Source: Verrucomicrobiota bacterium
GTDB taxonomy: Bacteria > Verrucomicrobiota > Verrucomicrobiia > Limisphaerales > Pedosphaeraceae
NCBI GenBank assembly: GCA_021325145.1
Contig: JAJPHR010000060.1
Span: 1-64,000, forward strand
Direction of reading: 5' to 3'
Length of the DNA: 64,000 nt
This document shows positions 1 to 7,819 of the stretch, one piece after another. Each line of letters opens with the position of its first letter. Within the stretch, counting starts at the first letter, position 1. The position numbers and the translations under genes are program-made. The notes below the pieces were generated by a model, which was not told the origin of the DNA, ran no database searches, and saw only the letters and a program-made list of their open reading frames with translations.

Positions 1-35
1 CCCGGGCGCACTCCACCTGAAGCGCAAGTCCCAAG

Positions 36-647
36 CTACTCCAACTCCAGCGCGCGCCACATATACCAGGCGGCAAAGGAACGGTAGGGCCGCCATTTTT
101 CCGCGTGTTCGAGCAACTCGGTGGGCGTGGGCAATTCCTTCAATCGATAGGTCAAGGCGAAGCCTTTTCGGACGCCGTAATCGGTTAGCGGAAGGACATC
201 CGGGCGGCCCAGCTTGAAAATGAGCAGCATGTGAACCGTCCACGGGCCCACGCCGCGAATGGTGGTGAGTTGCGAGAGAATGGCTTCTTCTTCCATTCGC
301 GCAATCGCGCGGGAAGTGGGCACCACGCCCGAGATGGTTTTGGCGGCGATATCCTTGATCGACGCGACTTTTGCGCGGGACAGCCCGGCGCCGCGGAGTC
401 GCTCGTCTGGCGTGGCGAGCAGATCTTCCGGTGAGGGAAAGCGTTTGCCGGGATAGAGGGCGCGGAAACGGCCGAGAATCGTTTTGGCCGCCGTGCCGTT
501 GAGTTGCTGATGGGCAACCGAATTAACGAGGGTTTCGAACGGCGAGCATCGACGATCCGGCTTCCAGCCGCAGGGGCCGACTTTCTTGATCAACCGGCCA
601 AGGATTTTATCGGCGCGTGAAAGATGGGCGGTGGCTTCGTGGCTCAT
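36..647 (-). CDS. DNA-3-methyladenine glycosylase 2-like (HhH-GPD) protein
   Basis: A 203-residue base-excision-repair glycosylase that should flip out and remove alkylated purines from DNA. The helix-hairpin-helix lies at about residues 127-144 (LTTIRGVGPWTVHM) and is followed by the catalytic aspartate, D156, in PLTDYGVRKGF. The upstream helix VNSVAHQQLNGTAAKTI (41-57) is also typical of the family. The length matches the short Mag1-like forms rather than the 282-residue E. coli AlkA, which carries an extra N-terminal domain. The start is the only ATG ahead of the conserved region. The gene stands alone, divergent from the next gene. I am confident of the family; the exact lesion specificity is inferred. 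Confidence 0.93.
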   Translation of the reverse strand: MSHEATAHLSRADKILGRLIKKVGPCGWKPDRRCSPFETLVNSVAHQQLNGTAAKTILGRFRALYPGKRFPSPEDLLATPDERLRGAGLSRAKVASIKDIAAKTISGVVPTSRAIARMEEEAILSQLTTIRGVGPWTVHMLLIFKLGRPDVLPLTDYGVRKGFALTYRLKELPTPTELLEHAEKWRPYRSFAAWYMWRALELE

Positions 648-901
648 GGAAACGATTCACGGTTCAAGATCGATTGCAGCGGGCTCACAAAAAGCCTGCT
701 GCTTCCTTATATATTCGATTTTGCGCGTGTTGCTGCAAGGTTGAACTTTCTTCGGTTGTTAATCAAAGACTTGCGCCGATTCTAGCGGTCCAGCAAAGAT
801 TTTTGAAAGATTGGCCCTGCTCGTTACGTATTAATAGGTATGGCAGTTAAAAGTTTATACTGTCGATTAACCTCCAAACCAAATCCGAACAACCAAAAAT
901 T

Positions 902-1657
902 ATGAAACTCGGAAAACACGCGCCAAAGTTTGACAGCCGCACACTTCAACTGGGGAAGTATCTCACGCAACAACTGCCGCCACCGCCCGCCGCAGTCGAT
1001 TATTCCAAGGCGGTGGCCTCCTGGCCAATGATGGGCAATGATAAATATGGAGACTGCACCTGCGCGGCTGCAGGCCACATGATCCAGGAATGGACGGCCA
1101 ATAACGGAAATGCAGTGGTGCTCGGCGATTCGGTCATCCTGGCGGCGTACCGTCATTTCGCCGGCAATAACGCCGATGCCGGGGCCAACATGCTCGATGT
1201 GCTCAAATATTGGCGCAAGACCGGCATAGGCGGAGACAAAATTTCCGCTTTCGCCGCGCTGGAACCGAAGAATGACGTGCAGGCCAAAGATGCCGTCGAT
1301 TTATTCGGAAGCTGTTACATTGGCGTGGCGTTGCCAAATTTTGCGGTGCCGCCCAGTACGGACCTCCTGACGGTTCCCTGGGTCGTTCCGCCAACGGGGC
1401 CGGTTGGAAACGCGGCCCCCAACCCGCAAAACGGACATTGCATCCCTGCGGTCGGGTATGATGAGCGTAATCTCTACGTGGTCACCTGGGGTTCCGTAAA
1501 GTCCATGAGTTGGCAGTTTTACAACGCCTACATGGACGAAGCTTATGCGGTCCTCAGCCCCGACTGGATCGACAAGAAGCTTGGGCATGCTCCTTCCGGC
1601 CTTGATCTTGCGACTCTCCAAAAGGATTTGCAAACCGTCGCTGGCGCACCCGCGTAA
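902..1657 (+). CDS. Papain-like-fold conserved protein of unknown function
   Basis: A 251-residue cytoplasmic protein without a signal peptide. It has the layout of a papain-like (C1/C39-type) fold: an N-terminal cysteine in a GDCTCAAAGHM motif (C52, with C54 two residues later), a helix after it, and a C-terminal histidine in NGHCIPAVGYDE (H179), followed by a strand ending in WG (195-197). That is the order of a Cys-His catalytic pair. I know of similar proteins annotated only as hypothetical in soil bacteria and some phage genomes. The start ATG has no Shine-Dalgarno sequence before it (AACCAAAAATT). Peptidase or amidase activity is inferred from the motif order and is not certain; the residue after the His strand is W/G rather than a clear Asn/Asp. 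Confidence 0.75.
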   Translation: MKLGKHAPKFDSRTLQLGKYLTQQLPPPPAAVDYSKAVASWPMMGNDKYGDCTCAAAGHMIQEWTANNGNAVVLGDSVILAAYRHFAGNNADAGANMLDVLKYWRKTGIGGDKISAFAALEPKNDVQAKDAVDLFGSCYIGVALPNFAVPPSTDLLTVPWVVPPTGPVGNAAPNPQNGHCIPAVGYDERNLYVVTWGSVKSMSWQFYNAYMDEAYAVLSPDWIDKKLGHAPSGLDLATLQKDLQTVAGAPA

Positions 1658-1723
1658 CTCCAAATCCCTGTCGGCAAGTAGGAAATTGAGCAGCGGCCCT
1701 TGGCATTGCGTTGCTGAACTTGG

Positions 1724-2224
1724 TCATCGTCGCAAGGTCTTGACGGTTTCAACGCGCGTGATCAGCCATGGGCCGCCCTGCTTGTTGAAGGTGAACTTGA
1801 GTTCCTGAATGATTAAGTCACCCTGGCCGCTCGCTTTGGCCTGGAGTGTCACGTCGGCGACGGCCGATTGTTTGTCCGGTGCGAGGGTGATGTGGATGTC
1901 CGGGAATTCGGCTTTGAGCGCGCTCAAGGCCGAGCGGGCTTGCATGGCGGCCTGCATCAATTCGTCGCGGCGATTGAATGTGTGAGCTTCCACGCCGGGG
2001 ATGTCGATGATTACTTCGATATCAGTGCCGAAGAGCGCGCCCATCCTTTCGACGTTCGCGACACGGGCGATATTGCCTTCGTTCTGTGTGAAGGAGGCCA
2101 GTTCGGCGAGTTTGACGAGGCGAGCGTGAATGACCTTCTGGGGACTGGGAAAGAAAATGGTCCAGAGCCAGAAACCAAGGGCGGCCAGCGCGACGAGAAG
2201 AAGCAGGCGGACGACAAGTTTCAT
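1724..2224 (-). CDS. Membrane-anchored protein, NTF2-like
   Basis: A 166-residue protein with one N-terminal membrane helix (about residues 5-25, LLLLVALAALGFWLWTIFF) and a periplasmic alpha/beta domain. Its helix-helix-strand pattern ending in an antiparallel sheet (IIQELKFTFNKQGGPWLITRVETV) looks like the NTF2/SnoaL cone fold. No catalytic residues are recognised. It starts 47 bases after the signal peptidase gene on the same strand, so the two are probably cotranscribed. Function unknown. Confidence 0.7.
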   Translation of the reverse strand: MKLVVRLLLLVALAALGFWLWTIFFPSPQKVIHARLVKLAELASFTQNEGNIARVANVERMGALFGTDIEVIIDIPGVEAHTFNRRDELMQAAMQARSALSALKAEFPDIHITLAPDKQSAVADVTLQAKASGQGDLIIQELKFTFNKQGGPWLITRVETVKTLRR

Positions 2225-2271
2225 TCAGCTTGCTCGTTCCTTTCGAATTCGGATTTCAGAATGACTTCCGT

Positions 2272-2808
2272 TCACTTGTTGCCCGGCCATACGGCTTTGC
2301 CGACGATCCGCCAGCGCATGGCAACCCCTTCCTCGTGCAATTCCCGGGGCATGGACCGGTTGTCACCCACCACGTAATATTCATCGGGCCCCAGCGTTTT
2401 GCCGTCCATTTCCCAATCGGTGAATTTCTTGAGATAAGGTTCCTCCTGGCGGACGCCATTGATGTGCACGTATCCTCCGGAATAGGAGATCGTTTCACCG
2501 GGAGTGCCGACGATGCGTTTGAGCAACATGACATGATCGCCGGCATAGCGGATGCCCACGACATCGCCATGCCGGGGTTCGCTGCGCAGGTAGGAGAGCC
2601 GGTTGATAAAGTTGATGCTGTGATTGTGATAGGTGGGTTCCATGCTGATGCCGGTGACGCGGACGGGGATCAAAACGAATTTGAATGTGACCACTGTGAC
2701 CAGAACCAGCAAGAGAATGCGCAGCAGGGTCCGTTTGGGCCGGCGGCCGATGGCAACGACACGCACCCAGTAAAGAAAGCCCCGGGGTTGCGCTTCACCT
2801 TGTTCCAT
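2272..2808 (-). CDS. lepB: Signal peptidase I
   Basis: A 178-residue membrane serine protease that removes signal peptides from exported proteins on the outer face of the inner membrane. One transmembrane helix (about 27-48) precedes the catalytic box GISMEPT with the nucleophile S55. The general base K97 lies in LLKRIVG, and the family box GDNRSMP is at 148-154. It is shorter than E. coli LepB because it lacks the second helix and the large domain-II insertions, as in Gram-positive-type SipS enzymes. It heads a two-gene minus-strand unit with the anchored NTF2-like protein and is divergent from a rhomboid protease. Confidence 0.95.
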   Translation of the reverse strand: MEQGEAQPRGFLYWVRVVAIGRRPKRTLLRILLLVLVTVVTFKFVLIPVRVTGISMEPTYHNHSINFINRLSYLRSEPRHGDVVGIRYAGDHVMLLKRIVGTPGETISYSGGYVHINGVRQEEPYLKKFTDWEMDGKTLGPDEYYVVGDNRSMPRELHEEGVAMRWRIVGKAVWPGNK

Positions 2809-2917
2809 ATTTCCTTAGTTATTATTGCAGACCAGCATCGGGCAGGTTGTGTTCAAAAACAAGCTCCGAGTGATTTGAGTTTTACGCCGCGCGATTTCTG
2901 GTTACGTTGACGGCGAT

Positions 2918-3823
2918 ATGCGAATGATCGGGTTGCTGGATGGGGAAGCGAACGCGAAGACGTTCAGTGATTACCTGTACGCGGAAGGGATCGAGAACCA
3001 GGTCGAGGCGGACAAGGAGGGAGCCTGGGCGGTTTGGATACATGCCGAAGAACAGTTGGACCGGGCGAAGGCGCTGCTGGCCGGCTTTCGGGCGAACCCG
3101 GACGCTGCTAAAATTCAGAGTTCGCTGAAAGTCGCTCGTGATCTGCGGGACCAAAAGCAAAAGGACCAGGACGCCTACGAAAAGCGGCTGAAAAGCCGAC
3201 GGCACTTGTTCCGCCCTTTGAGAGGCTACGGGTTCGGGCCGTTGACGTTTGTGCTGATCTGCATGTGCGTGGTGGTGTTCGTGCTGACCGAACTGGGGAA
3301 GAGCATGCAGGCAATGCGGCCCCTCTTGATCAGCGAGGACTTCGCAAGCATCGCGATGTCCATGATGACACGGCTGACGCAAGGTCTGCCGGAAATAAGG
3401 CACGGCGAAGTCTGGAGGCTGTTGACTCCCATGCTCGTGCATTTCGATATTTTTCACATTCTCTTCAACATGCTTTGGCTTCGTGACCTGGGCAGCATGA
3501 TCGAGGATCGGCAAAGTTCTTTGACGCTGGGAATTCTGGTTGTGGTCTTCGCGGCCATTTCCAACCTGGCGCAGTATGTTGTCAGCGGGCCGGTTTTTGG
3601 CGGGATGTCCGGCGTGGTTTATGGGCTGATGGGATACATTTGGATCCGAGGCAAGCGCGACCCGGGTTCCGGCCTCTTTTTACACCCCACTACGGTGACG
3701 ATGATGATCGTTTGGCTCTTGCTGGGTTTTGCGGGATTCATGCGCATGGCGAACACAGCACATGCCAGCGGGCTTTTAATCGGAATGATTTGGGGATTTC
3801 TTTCCAGCCTGCGGTACCGCTGA
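2918..3823 (+). CDS. Rhomboid family intramembrane serine protease
   Basis: A 301-residue intramembrane protease. The N-terminal cytoplasmic domain (about 1-95) resembles the GlpG N-terminal domain and ends in a charged stretch. About six membrane helices follow. The active site is visible: the oxyanion helix with H180 and N184 (FDIFHILFNM), the nucleophile S231 in GGMSG, and the catalytic H282 in AHASG. The family cleaves membrane-protein substrates within or near the membrane; the substrate here is unknown. It is divergent from lepB with 109 bases between the starts. Confidence 0.93.
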   Translation: MRMIGLLDGEANAKTFSDYLYAEGIENQVEADKEGAWAVWIHAEEQLDRAKALLAGFRANPDAAKIQSSLKVARDLRDQKQKDQDAYEKRLKSRRHLFRPLRGYGFGPLTFVLICMCVVVFVLTELGKSMQAMRPLLISEDFASIAMSMMTRLTQGLPEIRHGEVWRLLTPMLVHFDIFHILFNMLWLRDLGSMIEDRQSSLTLGILVVVFAAISNLAQYVVSGPVFGGMSGVVYGLMGYIWIRGKRDPGSGLFLHPTTVTMMIVWLLLGFAGFMRMANTAHASGLLIGMIWGFLSSLRYR

Positions 3824-4170
3824 AGCTGGTTTCCGAATCAATGCCCGGGAAAACTCGAGACCAAAGCAGCCGCCGGATTCTGCCGGGCGTGGGCTTGATC
3901 GGAGAGGAGCCGCTGCCACCGGAGCGACGTTTGAATCGAGGCCACCGGCAGGCACTGGCAAAGAGCGATTGGGGCCGGCCGCGCGGGTGAAGCGGGCAGG
4001 GGAACGGGAGCCGCTTCAGGTTGCGAATAGGTGGCAGGAACCATAAAAAGTACAGGTTTAAAAATGCGTGTCCGATTTTGGGACAGTGTCGGATTAAATG
4101 AGTCACTCGGGCTCCGCAGCTTGCGTCCGGCGGCTGGCGGCGTGCGTCGTTGGCCCGGGAGACCGGCGGC
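3824..4170. other. Intergenic stretch without a recognised gene
   Basis: The segment between the rhomboid gene and the next candidate gene holds open frames on both strands, but none has recognisable motifs or convincing coding composition. A partial inverted motif GTCCGAT/GTCGGAT lies near 4069-4095. I see no RNA gene. Confidence 0.4.
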
Positions 4171-4398
4171 CTAACGGTCCAGATCGCGAACGAACAGATG
4201 GCTTAGCCAGTGAAAAGCCGTGCGTTTCTGGGGCTTGCAGAAGGCGGGCTGGGTGGCGTTGCGGTCACGGTAATCGTTGGCATACGTGAGCGATTCCGAG
4301 TGCCAAAGTTCCCGCCAGCTTCGCAGCGGACTGAGCGGTTCCGGGCTGATTCTCATAACAATTTTCTCTAGGCGCGCGACTGTCATTATTTCCATCAT
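4171..4398 (-). CDS. Small hypothetical protein
   Basis: A candidate 75-residue protein; an inner ATG at 4356 gives 61 residues starting MRISPEPLSP. It is Trp- and Arg-rich (RSWRELWHSE, HWLSHLF), has no signal peptide and matches no family I know. Third codon positions are strongly G/C, as in neighbouring real genes, which is the main argument for coding. It stands alone between the rhomboid gene and a palindromic repeat. It could also be a remnant of a longer gene. Confidence 0.35.
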   Translation of the reverse strand: MMEIMTVARLEKIVMRISPEPLSPLRSWRELWHSESLTYANDYRDRNATQPAFCKPQKRTAFHWLSHLFVRDLDR

Positions 4399-4466
4399 CC
4401 GAGCCCTTAAGCCGCGCTACTGGAAGAGGTGAAACATTTTGCGTGCCAACATTGGGAAGAGAAAAA

Positions 4467-4584
4467 CACCAAGCACCAAGCTCCAAACACCAGAAAAGCT
4501 CCAAGTTCCAAGCACCAAATTACAGCGCTGGTTTGGGATTTAAGGCTTGGTGTTTTTCTGGTGTTTGGAGCTTGGTGCTTGGTG
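4467..4584. repeat. Palindromic repeat, family A (copy 1)
   Basis: A long inverted repeat. The left arm (4467-4497) begins CACCAAGCACCAAGCTCC, and its reverse complement is matched base for base by the right arm (4554-4584), giving 31 bp without mismatch around a 56-base centre. It lies just downstream of the stop of the release-factor-like gene, so its transcript would form a very stable 3' hairpin. The arms consist of CACCAAG/CTCCAA-type short words. A second clear copy is at 29494-29628, and degenerate copies lie near 6838-6950 and 17085-17150. Confidence 0.9.
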
Positions 4585-4610
4585 CTTCCGAAAGCCGTTT
4601 CCGAAGGCCA

Positions 4611-4973
4611 TCAGTCTTCGTTCTGCCGGCGGCTGGCCTTGAGCCGGGAGCGGTGATGCTTGGCCTGGAGCATGCGATTCTTGACGCCCTGCGGACGCTT
4701 GGCATGCTGCCGCCGGAGTTTCTCGCGCGCGTGCCGGGCGGCGTCCTGGGCCTGGCGTTCCCTGGCTTGCAGGGCGGCCAGCAATCGCTCGCGGGCGAGC
4801 TGACGGTTGGTCGCTTGCGAACGCGAGTCCTGCACGTTCACCGTAATGCCGGTGGGAATATGCCGCAACATGACCCGCGTGGAGACCTTATTAACGTTTT
4901 GCCCGCCCGGGCCGCCGGACCGGCTGAAGATTTCTTCCAGCTCGGTTTCGTTTAGTTGAGTGATTCGGCTCAT
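4611..4973 (-). CDS. GGQ-domain peptide chain release factor-like protein (ArfB/RF-like)
   Basis: A 120-residue protein consisting of the class-I release-factor catalytic domain alone. The GGQ motif is at residues 23-25 in SGGPGGQNVNKVS, followed by a basic helical tail rich in Arg, Lys and Gln that ends at residue 120. Stand-alone GGQ proteins (ArfB/YaeJ, or mitochondrial C12orf65-like) hydrolyse peptidyl-tRNA on stalled ribosomes. I placed the start at the ATG giving MSRITQLNE; an upstream start at 5000 would add nine residues of no recognisable type. The family is certain; whether it rescues ribosomes or acts otherwise is inferred. A long palindrome follows the stop codon. Confidence 0.88.
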   Translation of the reverse strand: MSRITQLNETELEEIFSRSGGPGGQNVNKVSTRVMLRHIPTGITVNVQDSRSQATNRQLARERLLAALQARERQAQDAARHAREKLRRQHAKRPQGVKNRMLQAKHHRSRLKASRRQNED

Positions 4974-5150
4974 GGCAAGGCTCGGTGCCGTTGCGGGCAA
5001 CGCTGTTCGATATTATTCACAGGAATCCTGCCCGGACAAGTGAAACGTCGCCGCGCTGCGTTTTTGACAAAGTGAAGGGCAGGGGAGATGGTTAGTTGTG
5101 ATGCGGGCTCTATCCCAAGGCCGGAGAATTAGCTGTATTTGCGAATCCAA

Positions 5151-5810
5151 ATGACACCCAACATCCAAATGCACGCGGAGGAAGTTTTGATTCCGGTAAA
5201 AGGGGCCAAACTGGGAGGCGAATTGATCCTGCCTCCGCAACCCAAAGGAATCGTGTTGTTCGCCCACGGCAGCGGCAGCAGCCGGCACAGCCCGCGCAAC
5301 CAGTTTGTCGCCCGCATGCTGCATGAAGCGGGCCTTGGGACACTCCTCTTCGACCTGCTCACCGCCGCTGAAGAAGAACTCGATGCCCATACGGGGTATC
5401 TGCGTTTTGACATCGAATTGCTCGCGGAGCGCCTGATAGGGGCGACGCAATGGATCGCGCGGCAGGAGGCCACCCGCTCATTGGGGCTTGGTTATTTTGG
5501 TTCGAGCACTGGCGCGGCGGCGGCATTGATGGCGGCGGCTGAACTTGGGGACAAGGTCAGTTGTGTGGTGTCACGCGGAGGGCGGCCCGATCTTGCCGGG
5601 CCGGACTTGGAGCGGGTCACGGCCGCGACGCTTTTGATTGTGGGCGGCAACGATACGCAGGTCATCTGGTTAAACGAGGAGGCCTATGCCCGGCTCCGCT
5701 GCGAAAAAGCGCTGAAAATGATTCCCGGAGCCACTCACCTGTTTGAAGAACCGGGCGCCTTGGAGCACGTGGCCCGGCTTGCCGCGGATTGGCTTTTGGC
5801 ACATTTTTAA
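5151..5810 (+). CDS. Alpha/beta hydrolase, dienelactone-hydrolase-like
   Basis: A cytoplasmic alpha/beta hydrolase of 219 residues from the ATG at 5151; an upstream TTG at 5139 is less likely. The oxyanion loop FAHGSGSS is near residue 38. The nucleophile elbow GSSTG puts the serine near 119, with the Asp in VGGNDTQ near 168 and the His in GATHLFE near 196, so the triad is complete. It ends 20 bases before a phosphoribosyltransferase gene. These two families are often neighbours, or fused, in bacterial genomes. Substrate unknown. Confidence 0.88.
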   Translation: MTPNIQMHAEEVLIPVKGAKLGGELILPPQPKGIVLFAHGSGSSRHSPRNQFVARMLHEAGLGTLLFDLLTAAEEELDAHTGYLRFDIELLAERLIGATQWIARQEATRSLGLGYFGSSTGAAAALMAAAELGDKVSCVVSRGGRPDLAGPDLERVTAATLLIVGGNDTQVIWLNEEAYARLRCEKALKMIPGATHLFEEPGALEHVARLAADWLLAHF

Positions 5811-5830
5811 TCTCATATCGATCAACCCGC

Positions 5831-6496
5831 ATGAGCGCCAGCCCCCAATTCCAGGATCGTTACGATGCGGGCCGATTCCTCGCCTCCAAATTGGTGAACC
5901 ACGCCGGCGATCCATTGTTGGTCGTCCTGGGATTGCCGCGGAGTGGAATGCCCGTGGCCTTCGAGGTCGCGCGCGCGTTGAAGGCTCCCTTGGATGTGTT
6001 CCTGGTGCACAAACTGGGCGTCCCAGGCTACGATGAGCTGGCCATGGGCGCGATCGGATCGAGCGGCGTGCGCGTCTTGAATCACGAAGTCATTCATCGC
6101 CTGGGCCTTTCGGGCGGGATTGTCGAAGCCATCGTGCAGCAACGGCAACAGGAATTGACGCAGCGGGAAACAGCTTACCGCGAGGGCCGTCCGCCGGTGG
6201 CTGTCGAGGGCCGAAACGTCATCCTGGTGGACGATGGCTTGGCGACCGGCGCCTGCATGCGGGCAGCCATACGCGCCTTGCGACAAAAGCGGCCCAAAAC
6301 CATCATCGCCGCCGCGCCCGTCGGTTCGAGCGACACCTGCCGTCAACTTGGGGCCGAGGCGGACGAAGTCACCTGCGGAATGACCCCGGAACCCTTCTAC
6401 TCCATTGGCGCCTGGTACGCGGATTTCATGCAGATCTCCGACGAGGAAGTGAAGCGGCTTCTCAATGAACAGTTGGAAACTGCTTCGCACGCGTGA
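5831..6496 (+). CDS. Phosphoribosyltransferase family protein
   Basis: A 221-residue type-I phosphoribosyltransferase. The PRPP-binding motif VILVDDGLATGACM is at residues 130-143, and the N-terminal loop LGLPRSGMPVAFEVA (33-47) is the first diphosphate loop. I chose the ATG at 5831 (MSASPQFQDR), because the upstream start lies inside the preceding hydrolase gene and adds no conserved residues. It follows the hydrolase gene by 20 bases and is probably cotranscribed. The family transfers ribose-5-phosphate to or from a base; no nucleobase specificity can be read here, and some such proteins are regulatory. Confidence 0.88.
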   Translation: MSASPQFQDRYDAGRFLASKLVNHAGDPLLVVLGLPRSGMPVAFEVARALKAPLDVFLVHKLGVPGYDELAMGAIGSSGVRVLNHEVIHRLGLSGGIVEAIVQQRQQELTQRETAYREGRPPVAVEGRNVILVDDGLATGACMRAAIRALRQKRPKTIIAAAPVGSSDTCRQLGAEADEVTCGMTPEPFYSIGAWYADFMQISDEEVKRLLNEQLETASHA

Positions 6497-6526
6497 GTTT
6501 GGCACCGGGCGTGCTTAAACCCGCGC

Positions 6527-6706
6527 ATGATGTATGGAGAAAGACTGCGTATTGTCCCCTGGCAAAAGGGACCTATGGCGAAGGAACAGGCTGAAGTCTA
6601 TCGCCGGGCCATAGCGCCACTGCAACAAAGCCTGGCCGCTGCCAAAGCTGCCCGGCGCGATGTCTTTCGCTGGCTGAAGGGCAAACCTTCCCCGGGCAGG
6701 AACTGA
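6527..6706 (+). CDS. Small hypothetical protein
   Basis: A short open frame of 59 codons beginning MMYGERLRIVPWQKG, with an inner start MAKEQAEVYRRA at 6575. The middle is an Arg/Ala-rich helix and the end is basic (KGKPSPGRN). No family is recognised. It starts 30 bases after the phosphoribosyltransferase on the same strand and could be the tail of that operon. Coding is only suggested by an intact frame and fairly GC-rich third positions. Confidence 0.25.
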   Translation: MMYGERLRIVPWQKGPMAKEQAEVYRRAIAPLQQSLAAAKAARRDVFRWLKGKPSPGRN

Positions 6707-6735
6707 ACCGGGTTTACCGCCAGCTTCCAAACCCC

Positions 6736-6830
6736 TTATCCGGGAATAAGCGAGAATACGCGAATATACGCATGCTCTCGGGCCAAAAACTACTTTGTTT
6801 CACTTTGTTTTCCTTTGTTCCACTCGGACG
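6736..6830. other. AT-rich gap segment with short direct words
   Basis: Part of a gap of more than 1 kb between the small gene and the Roco gene. It contains the repeated word CTTTGTT three times (near 6789-6822). A related run of TTTAATTT words occurs near 7072-7098. I see no gene or promoter that I can defend. Confidence 0.35.
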
Positions 6831-6837
6831 CCCCAAT

Positions 6838-6950
6838 TCCCAACCACCAAGCCCTCATCTCCAAAGGGCGGGCCTTGGGCCTCGCAGCTTGGCGCTTGAT
6901 GTTTATCTGGAGCTTGGTTGTTGGCACTTGGAGGTTCGTGCCCGCGGTTG
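6838..6950. repeat. Degenerate palindromic repeat, family A (copy 3)
   Basis: A decayed copy of the family A palindrome. Left-arm words such as CCCAACCACCAAGC are mirrored by GCTTGGTTGTTGG on the right, with a GC-rich centre. Many mismatches suggest an old copy. Confidence 0.55.
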
Positions 6951-7099
6951 CCGACCGAAAATAGCGCAAAACCCGCAATCCCTTCTTAAATCCCTGATCT
7001 CCAGCCGCTTGCGGAAATTTCCTGGATCTTAAGCCCACCCAAAGCCGCCTAACCGGGGAAAAATTAGGCTTAATTTACTTTAATTTGGTTTAATTTTGC

Positions 7100-7182
7100 C
7101 TGGAACCCATCCCGGTGGGCGGGCAGTCCTCTGTCCGCCGTCGGCGCGCACGGAGTGACGCGCCCTGCCGGGATAGGCTCTT
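7100..7182. repeat. Palindromic repeat, family B (copy 1)
   Basis: An approximately 83-base element. It opens TGGAACCCATCCCGG and carries GGCGGGCAGTCCTCTG and GGCGCGCACGGAGTGACGCG, then closes with CCGGGATAGGCTCTT. Near-identical copies lie at 25122-25205 and 57574-57655, and a diverged one at 43663-43730. The two ends (CCCATCCCGG and CCGGGATAGG) are inverted, so transcripts fold into a hairpin. Confidence 0.85.
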
Positions 7183-7365
7183 AAATTCCCGCCCGGCGAC
7201 GGGGACGAAATTAAACCTGATGTCAAAGAACCCCTTCGTCCCGCCTTTCGGCCGGCCAAGGCGCTGGCCGCGCGGCCAGCCTGGTAACCATGTCAGACCG
7301 CCCCCGCCCTGTCAAAAGAAAAATACAGCCAAATAAAGCCAGTGGCGCGCACTCGGCCATTTTAA

Positions 7366-7468
7366 GTGGGTAGGGATGGCGCGCTGCGCCGTCACCGTCG
7401 CTGCTTGTCTCGCCGTAGCTCCTGAGCGAAGGCGGAAGCGCAGCGTCAGGCGACGGAACGAATGATCC
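7366..7468. repeat. Palindromic repeat, family C (copy 1)
   Basis: An element containing CGCTTGTCTCGCCG-type and GCGGAAGCGCAGCGTCAGG words and closing with GCGACGGAAC. CCGTCGC near the start and GCGACGG near the end form the outer stem. Other copies are at 16105-16225 and, inverted, at 24808-24950. The rest of the gap up to the Roco gene at 7820 shows no gene. Confidence 0.8.
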
Positions 7469-7819
7469 AATGTACACACCTTGTAATATAACTTGCCGCA
7501 CGCTTCACCGGACCGGGACCAAGACGGCCCAGCCCCACAATCGTCGCTGACCGAAAAAGTAATTGGCACAAATCGTCCCGGCGGCGCCCGAATCGCCTGC
7601 CAGTCTCCTCTTGCCTCCGCCTCTGGCCTGCTCCTTCGGATTTCTGATTTCGTTTTTCGGATTTGCCTGCTAGTTCCCAGTTGCCCCGCGCCTCTTCTCT
7701 GCTATCCTGCAACCGAAAGCATTTGTTCGTTTAGAGGTAATGTACTGTCTGTGATGAAAGCAACCCAGCCGCCGCTCGCGCGGCGTTAGCCGGATTGCAA
7801 ATACGGTTGTATAAGACCC

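Noticed and set aside
3738-4106. Minus-strand frame after the rhomboid gene
   Set aside because: It overlaps the rhomboid 3' end, is Pro/Arg-rich without motifs, and competing frames of equal quality exist on both strands.
4443-4955. Plus-strand frame starting KHQAPSSKHQ-like
   Set aside because: The N-terminus is the translated family A palindrome and the rest is antisense to the GGQ protein; a typical annotation artefact of this repeat.
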